From Onstottus_A sp049273835 (GTDB taxonomy: Bacteria > Acidobacteriota > Blastocatellia > UBA7656), in assembly GCA_049273835.1 (NCBI GenBank), contig JBASRM010000106.1, positions 1 to 11,542 of the forward strand: a DNA stretch of 11,542 nt. The letters run 5' to 3'. Of the stretch, positions 6,724 to 11,542 are shown in pieces. Below the pieces are notes generated by a model. It ran no database searches and was not told the DNA's origin. It saw nothing but the letters and a program-made list of their open reading frames with translations. Position 1 is the stretch's first letter, and the number at the start of each line of letters is the position of its first letter. A program made the position numbers and the translations under genes.

Positions 6724-8319
6724 TCAATGCCTGAACACTCCCCACTCCATCGTTCCTTCCACCGGCCGGTTGTATGCCGCCGATAACGAAATACCGAGCA
6801 CTGTCCGTGTGTCTCGCGGATCGATGATGCCGTCATCCCATAACCTCGCGGTCGCAAAGTAAGGATCCGACTCAGCCTCGATTTGGGCTTCCAGAGCCAG
6901 TCTCGAGGCAGTGAGCTTTTTTTCATCAACCGGCAGACCCTGTTTTGTCAGGGCGTCACGTTTGATGATGTCCATCACCCCGGAGAGCTGCTGCGGTCCC
7001 ATCACCGCGATACGATGATTAGGCCACGTGAACAGAAATCGAGGTTCATAAGCACGCCCGCACATCGCGTAGTTGCCCGCGCCATAAGAACTCCCGGTGA
7101 TGATCGTGATCGCGGGCACAGTTGAATTCGAAACCGCGTTGATCAGCTTGGCTCCGTTGCGAATGATGCCTTGTTCTTCATAGCTGCGGCCCACCATGAA
7201 GCCGGTGATGTTCTGCAAGAAGACAAGAGGGATGTTCTGCTGGTTGCAGAGGTGAATGAACTGAGCGCCCTTGGCCGCCGACTCGGACATCAGCACTCCG
7301 TTGTTTGCGAGTATCCCGACCGAGTAACCGTGAATGTATGCGAACCCCGTTACCAGGGTCGTGCCGTACCTGGCTTTGAACTCCTCGAACCTCGACCCAT
7401 CTACTATGCGAGCGATGACTTCGCGAGATTCGAACGGGACTCGCACATCCGCGGAAGTGATGCCCAACAGCTCGTCGGCCGGATAGATCGGTTCTTCGAC
7501 GGCTCGCAGCTTCGGCTTCGGTGGCGCGTCGCGGTAATGACTAACGATGTCCCGCGCCAGTCGCAGCCCGTCGAGTTCGTCTTCGGCCAAATAATCCGAA
7601 AGCCCCGAGATGCGCGAATGCATCTCGGCTCCCCCAAGCGATTCTTCATCGACGACCTCGCCTGTAGCCATCTTCACCAGGGGCGGGCCGCCCAGGAAAA
7701 CCTGGGCCTGGTTTCTTACCATTATCACGTAGTCGGACATGCCCGGGAGGTACGCGCCGCCCGCGGTGGAATTCCCAAACACGACCGATATGCTTGGGAC
7801 GCGCATCTTCGAGCGCCGGGTAATCTCGCGGAAGCCGCGGCCGCCGGGTACAAAGATCTTGGCTTGAACAGGGAGATCGGCGCCGGCTGATTCCACCAGG
7901 CTGATGCTGGGTAGATGGTTTTCAGTACCGACGTCCGAAAGCCTTCGGTTTTTCAACTGACCGATTTCGCTGACGGCTCCGCCTTTGACGGTAGCTTCGT
8001 TGGCGATGATCAGGCATTCGCGGCCCGAGACCAGACCGACCCCGCCCACGACACCGGCGCCGACGAATTCGTTCTCCATTCCGACTCCGGCGAGCGGCGC
8101 GATTTCGAGAAAGTACGAGCCTTCGTCGAGCAGCATTTCGATGCGTTCTCGAGGGAGCAAACGCTTTCGCGCGAGATGTCGTTTGACGTACTGTTCCCCG
8201 CCGCCCTTCGTGGAACGAGCCAGCTCGGCCTTCAGTCTTTCGACCGCTGCCGCGTTTGCGGCGTAGTTGGTCTGATAGGTTTCGTCCTTTGGATTGACAA
8301 TCGAATTGATCGCTTGCAT
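6724..8319 (-). CDS. Acyl-CoA carboxylase beta subunit (carboxyltransferase), MCC/GCC family
   Basis: This subunit transfers the carboxyl group from carboxybiotin to an enoyl-CoA. The 531-residue length matches methylcrotonyl-CoA carboxylase beta (LiuB/MccB) and geranyl-CoA carboxylase beta (AtuC). The N-terminal crotonase-like half carries GNSTAGGAYLPGMSD (182-196) and QVFLGGPPLVKMATGE (206-221). The C-terminal half carries FLQNITGFMVG (367-377), GSSYGAGNYAMCGRAYEPRF (409-428) and WPNHRIAVMG (432-441). These are the paired oxyanion-hole and CoA/biotin-binding segments of the family. The ending EGTMEWGVFRH is also typical. The ATG at 8319 has only a weak GAGAAA upstream and is 14 bases after the HNH gene. 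The N-terminus MQAINSIVNPKDETYQ aligns in style with family starts, so the start is kept. It forms a holoenzyme with the alpha subunit two genes on. Confidence 0.94.
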   Translation of the reverse strand: MQAINSIVNPKDETYQTNYAANAAAVERLKAELARSTKGGGEQYVKRHLARKRLLPRERIEMLLDEGSYFLEIAPLAGVGMENEFVGAGVVGGVGLVSGRECLIIANEATVKGGAVSEIGQLKNRRLSDVGTENHLPSISLVESAGADLPVQAKIFVPGGRGFREITRRSKMRVPSISVVFGNSTAGGAYLPGMSDYVIMVRNQAQVFLGGPPLVKMATGEVVDEESLGGAEMHSRISGLSDYLAEDELDGLRLARDIVSHYRDAPPKPKLRAVEEPIYPADELLGITSADVRVPFESREVIARIVDGSRFEEFKARYGTTLVTGFAYIHGYSVGILANNGVLMSESAAKGAQFIHLCNQQNIPLVFLQNITGFMVGRSYEEQGIIRNGAKLINAVSNSTVPAITIITGSSYGAGNYAMCGRAYEPRFLFTWPNHRIAVMGPQQLSGVMDIIKRDALTKQGLPVDEKKLTASRLALEAQIEAESDPYFATARLWDDGIIDPRDTRTVLGISLSAAYNRPVEGTMEWGVFRH

Positions 8320-8333
8320 TTGTTTCTCAGGGA

Positions 8334-8739
8334 TCAGGGATGCCGCCCGGTGGCAACCTCCTCTTCTCTAATCGCGAGGATGAGAGGCCTGTTAAGATCG
8401 AGTGCTTGAATTGTTGCGCGGCCTATAGCATTGAGGCCGCTCAACCGGAGGCCCTCCCAAAAGAAGAACTCGGACCAATCATCAAGGCGTGGGTTAAATA
8501 TCCGAACTTCTGTACCGGTGCCAGGGTCAACGGCAGTTCTTCTTGCGCCCTTGCGCAACGAGCAAGAAACGCAGGCGAGGGCAAGGTTGTAGTCGACTGT
8601 CAGACCACCACTAGCATAGGGTATGACGTGATCGATATGGAATGTCGCCTCCTGCCCGGCTTGAGAGATGGCAGTACTCGCAACGGTCGCCGCTCCGCTG
8701 CGCGACAAGCCTTCGCAAAGCGGCAGGAATATGTCTCAT
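8334..8739 (-). pseudogene. HNH-endonuclease-like gene broken by a 2-base frameshift
   Basis: Two frames together encode one HNH protein. From ATG 8739 the first frame reads MRHIPAALRRLVAQRSGDRC then EYCHLS, supplying the first zinc CxxC (C20, C23). It then runs into a TAG at 8613-8611 after 42 codons. The other frame, open from 8708, supplies QAGQEATFHIDHVIPYASGG, then NLALACVSCSLRKG and ends at TGA 8334. It carries the HNH residues (HIDH, Asn) and the second CxxC. The switch falls at CATCTCTCAAG (about 8660-8670): adding one CT gives CAT CTC TCT CAA, reading HLSQ and restoring a continuous 135-residue protein. The start overlaps the stop of the 75-aa gene as ATGA, a pairing I recall for this HNH family. 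A natural mutation or a sequencing/assembly error would both explain it. Intact, it would be a Zn-stabilised HNH nuclease; its target is unknown. Confidence 0.8.
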
Positions 8740-8963
8740 TGGTCGATCGTGGTTTCACGCTCTGCCCTTTGTGCGCGAAGGCTCAGGAGCGAGAGCATCT
8801 CCGCAATATCCACGAGGCCCTCCGCCTCCTTGCGCTCGCCTGCCGTCAGCGTTTCGCTGCGGTCCTGACGGTCCAAGAGATCCTGCAGCCGTTCCTCCAC
8901 ACCTGCTGGAAGCTTGAACTGCTGCAAATCGGGCGGGATCTCAATCTTGATCAATACTTCCAT
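8736..8963 (-). CDS. Small helical protein paired with the HNH gene (75 aa)
   Basis: The product starts MEVLIKIEIPPDLQQFKLPA, giving a short beta/turn segment. It then becomes strongly helical and charged: GVEERLQDLLDRQDRSETLT followed by GERKEAEGLVDIAEMLSLLS and LRAQRAE. It has no cysteines, signal or membrane segment. The size, acidic-basic helix pattern and ATGA overlap with a downstream nuclease gene resemble the first gene of antitoxin/toxin-like or regulator/nuclease pairs, but no DNA-binding motif is evident and I assign no function. The ATG at 8963 has AAGGAG seven bases upstream and is preferred over the GTG at 8966, which would leave only four. A good promoter candidate lies about 80 bases upstream, so this is probably the first gene of the minus-strand transcript that also holds the carboxylase genes. 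Confidence 0.75.
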   Translation of the reverse strand: MEVLIKIEIPPDLQQFKLPAGVEERLQDLLDRQDRSETLTAGERKEAEGLVDIAEMLSLLSLRAQRAERETTIDQ

Positions 8964-9024
8964 CACTCAACTCCTTGACTAGGTGCCTGGCTTGGTTCAA
9001 TCTCACGTGGGAGCGCCAGCCTGA

Positions 9025-9054
9025 CTGATACTACCCTGCGGCTCATCATAGAAT
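9025..9054 (+). promoter_or_regulatory. Candidate promoter for the acyl-CoA synthetase/AtuA operon
   Basis: CTGATA (9025-9030, four of six to TTGACA) and TAGAAT (9049-9054, five of six to TATAAT) are 18 bases apart. They lie about 70 bases upstream of the synthetase ATG in a 159-base divergent gap. The -10 shares bases with the opposite-strand promoter candidate. The -35 is weak. Confidence 0.35.
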
Positions 9055-9074
9055 GCGCGCTACGCAATTGTCCA
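9045..9074 (-). promoter_or_regulatory. Candidate promoter for the 75-aa/HNH/carboxylase transcript
   Basis: On the minus strand TGGACA (9074-9069, five of six) and TATGAT (9050-9045, five of six) are separated by 18 bases. Transcription would begin near 9038, about 75 bases ahead of the 75-aa gene. No other equally good promoter was seen immediately before the carboxyltransferase gene, so this may drive the whole minus-strand run. Confidence 0.45.
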
Positions 9075-9077
9075 CAG

Positions 9078-9095
9078 GCTTGGTTTTTTCCAAGC
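9078..9095. repeat. Hairpin with T6 loop in the synthetase leader
   Basis: GCTTGG (9078-9083) and CCAAGC (9090-9095) flank six Ts. It would fold in the 5' leader of the synthetase mRNA, ending 16 bases ahead of the ribosome-binding site AAGGA at 9112-9116. No T-run follows the stem, so it is not an intrinsic terminator. A modest effect on translation or mRNA stability is possible. Confidence 0.4.
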
Positions 9096-9122
9096 TCCAC
9101 TCCCGGCTCCTAAGGACAGCGT

Positions 9123-10856
9123 ATGGGAATTAAAGGTGATCGAGCGATCTGGGAAGCTGAAAGCCGGGGGGTGGACTTGATCAACACTACCGTCGGCGAG
9201 CTGTTCGATCGCCAGTGCCAGGCGAATCCCAATAAGGAAGCGCTGGTCTACAACTACCCCGAGATCGGACTCGACATGCGTCTGACTTTTCGCCAATACC
9301 ACCAGGAAGTGAATCAACTGTCGAAGGGCTTGCTGGCGTTGGGCATCGAGAAGGGGGAGCACGTCGCAGTGTGGGCGACCAATGTTCCGGAGTGGGTCAT
9401 GCTCGAGATCGCGCTTGCAAAGATCGGAGCGGTGCTGGTGACGGTCAACACCAACTATCGCGCTGCCGAGATCGAGTATGTGCTCCGGCAGGGCGACATA
9501 ACCACGCTTTTCATGATCGAGGAGTTTCGCGGCAACTCTTACGTTGATTCGATGTACCGCATCGCTCCCGAGTTGAAGAACGTAGCCTATCCGGTTCACC
9601 AGCGCTTACACTGTCCCAGCCTACCCGAGTTGAAGAGAGTGGTTCTCATCCGAAGCAATCCACGGGCGGGGATGATGCTCTACTCGCAGATCGCACCGAT
9701 GGGTGACGGAGTTTCCGACGAGCGGTTAACAAAGAGACAGTCGGGCCTCGATCCTCACGATGTCATTCAGATGCAATACACCAGCGGCACTACCGGGTTT
9801 CCCAAGGGAGTGATGCTTACACACTTCGGAATAATGAATCAGGCTCACGTCTCGTGCGCGATCGGCAACCTCAGGGCTGATGAACGCTACGTTACAGCGA
9901 TGCCCTTCTTTCATATCGCCGGATCGCTCGGCGCAATCCTGTTCGGAGTTTATCTGGGGTGTGCGTTGGTGCCGTTGATTCATTTCGATCCCGAAAAGGA
10001 GTTGGAGCTTTTCCATAGCGAGAAAGCCACTCTGTCGTTCAATGTACCGACGATGCTGGTCGCGATGCTCAACCATCCGCGTTTTCTCGCGGGAGAATTT
10101 GATCTCTCATCGCTTCGCGAAATCATAACCGGCGCGACCCCGGTCCCGGTGGTATTGATGGAACAGGTGAAAGAAAAGATCGGCGCGGACTGCACGATAG
10201 TGTATGGGCTGACCGAGTCGACCGGCACCGTGACCGAGACCGTATTGACCGATAGCTTCGAGCTGAAGGCGTCTACCGTCGGGATCCCGATGCCGCACAT
10301 GGACATCAAGATCGCGGACCCGGTGACATGCGAGCCCGTGGGATTCGGCGAATCCGGCGAGTTGATGGCGCGCGGGTTTCTGGTCACCTCGGGGTACTAC
10401 AACATGCCCGACAAGACTGCCGAGACGATCGACGCCGAAGGCTGGCTTCATACCGGTGACCTGGCGACGATGAACGCGCAAGGCTACGTGAACATCGTCG
10501 GGCGTGTAAAGGACATGATCATCCGGGGTGGCGAAAACATCTATCCCGCCGAAATCGAAGCGTTCCTGATGCGTCATCCCAAGATCGCCGAGGCGCAAGT
10601 GGTGGGAGTGCCCGACAGCTTCATGGGCGAAGAAGTAGCGGCGCTGTTGCGATTGAAAGCGGACGAAAATGCGAAGGACACCGAGATTTTCGCTTACTGC
10701 CGCGATGGAATCAGCAGACACAAGGTCCCGAAGTACATCAAGTTTGTGACATCCTTCCCGTTGACCGCGAGCGGTAAGGTCAAAAAGTTCGAGCTCAAAG
10801 AGAAACTTATCCAGGAATTGGGGCTGGAAGAAGTGGCAAAGCAGAGGACGGCTTAA
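9123..10856 (+). CDS. AMP-forming acyl-CoA synthetase (AMP-binding family)
   Basis: This ANL-superfamily enzyme activates a carboxylic acid with ATP to the acyl-adenylate and then to the CoA thioester in the cytoplasm. The 577-residue product has every core motif in order: the P-loop YTSGTTGFPKG (219-229), the aromatic MPFFHIAG, the adenylate-binding VYGLTES, the hinge region GWLHTGDL and GRVKDMIIRGGENIYPAEIE, and the C-terminal catalytic Lys in TASGK (548-552, Lys552). Overall it resembles the ACSF2/AtuH/medium- to long-chain group more than acetyl-CoA synthetases. The ATG at 9123 has AAGGA six bases upstream. It is transcribed away from the carboxylase run and is followed after 16 bases by the AtuA-family gene, so these two probably form an operon. 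The context suggests activation of a branched-chain or isoprenoid acid, though plain fatty acids remain possible. Confidence 0.93.
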   Translation: MGIKGDRAIWEAESRGVDLINTTVGELFDRQCQANPNKEALVYNYPEIGLDMRLTFRQYHQEVNQLSKGLLALGIEKGEHVAVWATNVPEWVMLEIALAKIGAVLVTVNTNYRAAEIEYVLRQGDITTLFMIEEFRGNSYVDSMYRIAPELKNVAYPVHQRLHCPSLPELKRVVLIRSNPRAGMMLYSQIAPMGDGVSDERLTKRQSGLDPHDVIQMQYTSGTTGFPKGVMLTHFGIMNQAHVSCAIGNLRADERYVTAMPFFHIAGSLGAILFGVYLGCALVPLIHFDPEKELELFHSEKATLSFNVPTMLVAMLNHPRFLAGEFDLSSLREIITGATPVPVVLMEQVKEKIGADCTIVYGLTESTGTVTETVLTDSFELKASTVGIPMPHMDIKIADPVTCEPVGFGESGELMARGFLVTSGYYNMPDKTAETIDAEGWLHTGDLATMNAQGYVNIVGRVKDMIIRGGENIYPAEIEAFLMRHPKIAEAQVVGVPDSFMGEEVAALLRLKADENAKDTEIFAYCRDGISRHKVPKYIKFVTSFPLTASGKVKKFELKEKLIQELGLEEVAKQRTA

Positions 10857-10872
10857 GCGACCACGGTGTAAG

Positions 10873-11542
10873 GTGAAGACAATACGAATTGCAAATGGTC
10901 AGGGCTTTTGGGGTGATTCGCTCGAAGCTCCCGTGCAATTGGTGGAGCGCGGGCCGATCGACTATCTCACGCTCGATTATCTCGCCGAAATAACGATGTC
11001 AATCATGCAGAAGCAGCGGGCCCGCGATCCGCGCTTCGGTTACGCGCACGACTTCATCGGCGTGATGGCCCGTATACTCCCGATGTGTGTTGAAAGGAAC
11101 ATCAAGGTTGTTGCAAATGCCGGAGGTGTCAATCCTCGAGCATGCGGCGCCGCCATTGCCGAAGTTGCCCGCAAGCTTGGCCTCGCCGGCAAAGTCCAAA
11201 TCGGAGTCGTAGCCGGCGATGACATCCTGGCGAACCTTGATGTTTTGATGGACTCTGGAATCGCACTGGAGAATATGGATACCGCCGAACCGCTGGCGTC
11301 TATACGTGATCGGGTTCAGAGCGCGAACGTCTATTTTGGCGCAGCTCCGATAGCCGAAGCGCTCGCGCAGGGCGCCCAGATCATAATCACCGGCCGTTGC
11401 ACCGACACCGGGCTCACGCTGGGACCGATGATTCAGGAGTTCGGATGGGCGGCCGACGATTGGGATCGGCTGGCGTCGGGAACAATCGCCGGGCACATCA
11501 TCGAATGTGGGGCCCAATGCACCGGGGGTAACTGCCAGGTCG
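10873..11542 (+). CDS. AtuA/DUF1446 family protein (partial, N-terminal 223 residues)
   Basis: The family is named for AtuA of the Pseudomonas acyclic terpene utilization cluster; its exact reaction is not firmly established. The translation starts at GTG 10873: KTIRIANGQGFWGDS near the N-terminus, then PIDYLTLDYLAEITMSIMQK, an IKVVANAGGVNPRACGAAIA segment at about 75-94, and IITGRCTDTGLTLGPMI at about 173-189. These glycine-rich stretches are what I recognise as DUF1446. No in-frame ATG lies nearby upstream, and the GTG places the KTIRI-N-GQGFWGDS start where the family has it. The ribosome-binding site is weak (TAAGG overlaps the start), consistent with coupling to the synthetase gene 16 bases upstream. 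The reading frame is open to the window edge; family members are usually about 450-600 residues, so more than half is missing. Confidence 0.88.
   Translation, partial: MKTIRIANGQGFWGDSLEAPVQLVERGPIDYLTLDYLAEITMSIMQKQRARDPRFGYAHDFIGVMARILPMCVERNIKVVANAGGVNPRACGAAIAEVARKLGLAGKVQIGVVAGDDILANLDVLMDSGIALENMDTAEPLASIRDRVQSANVYFGAAPIAEALAQGAQIIITGRCTDTGLTLGPMIQEFGWAADDWDRLASGTIAGHIIECGAQCTGGNCQV

Noticed and set aside
6723..6929. N-terminal extension of the 74-aa gene
   Set aside because: The extra codons overlap the end of the carboxyltransferase in another frame; ATG 6722 directly follows the carboxyltransferase stop and fits the operon spacing.
7171..7890. A 239-codon plus-strand open frame
   Set aside because: It is fully antisense to the carboxyltransferase core motifs and reflects codon bias on the opposite strand.
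8661..8668. Programmed frameshift or phase-variable repeat in the HNH gene
   Set aside because: Only three TC units are present and no slippery heptamer with a downstream structure was seen, so simple deletion or sequence error is the more economical reading.
8340..8978. A 212-codon plus-strand open frame
   Set aside because: It is antisense to the 75-aa and HNH genes, which have a good ribosome-binding site, an ATGA overlap and recognisable HNH/zinc residues.
10107..10721. A 204-codon minus-strand open frame
   Set aside because: It lies antisense inside the acyl-CoA synthetase, whose catalytic motifs are intact.

Overview
This window looks like chromosomal DNA from a mid-to-high GC, Gram-negative-type bacterium. 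It encodes a signal-peptide-bearing outer-membrane-like beta-barrel protein ending in Phe. It also carries the paired b'/b form of F-type ATP synthase, in a cluster that starts at b' with no atpB/atpE in front. That split arrangement is known from Acidobacteriota and delta-proteobacterial lineages. Together with the branched-chain/isoprenoid acyl-CoA genes it makes an Acidobacteriota-like host a reasonable but unproven guess. No rRNA, tRNA, CRISPR array, insertion sequence or phage gene was recognised.

Region 1 (1-2350, minus strand) is the ATP synthase cluster b' - b - delta - alpha. The first three genes are joined by 4-base stop/start overlaps, and alpha runs off the left edge of the window. 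A perfect -35 hexamer lies about 70 bases upstream of b'. Region 2 (2526-3224, minus) is a single exported beta-barrel protein of unknown role.

Region 3 (3315-8963, minus) is a tightly packed run. Read in the direction of transcription it is: a 75-aa helical protein, an HNH-endonuclease-like gene broken by a 2-base frameshift, a biotin-dependent acyl-CoA carboxylase carboxyltransferase subunit, a 74-aa unknown protein, the biotin carboxylase/BCCP subunit, and an acyl-CoA dehydrogenase. Region 4 (9123-11542, plus) is divergent and holds an acyl-CoA synthetase followed 16 bases later by an AtuA/DUF1446 family gene that runs off the right edge. The 8964-9122 gap appears to hold back-to-back promoters with overlapping -10 elements.

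Regions 3 and 4 can be read as one catabolic unit. The synthetase would activate a carboxylic acid to its CoA ester in the cytoplasm, and the dehydrogenase would introduce the alpha,beta double bond. The two-subunit carboxylase (methylcrotonyl-/geranyl-CoA carboxylase family) would carboxylate the unsaturated thioester, and AtuA would act in later steps. The gene content resembles the acyclic terpene utilization (atu) and leucine/isovalerate (liu) pathways, but the true substrate cannot be read from sequence alone. The main curiosities are the HNH gene disrupted by loss of one unit of a CT repeat at the head of this metabolic operon, and the uncharacterised 74-aa gene wedged between the two carboxylase subunits.
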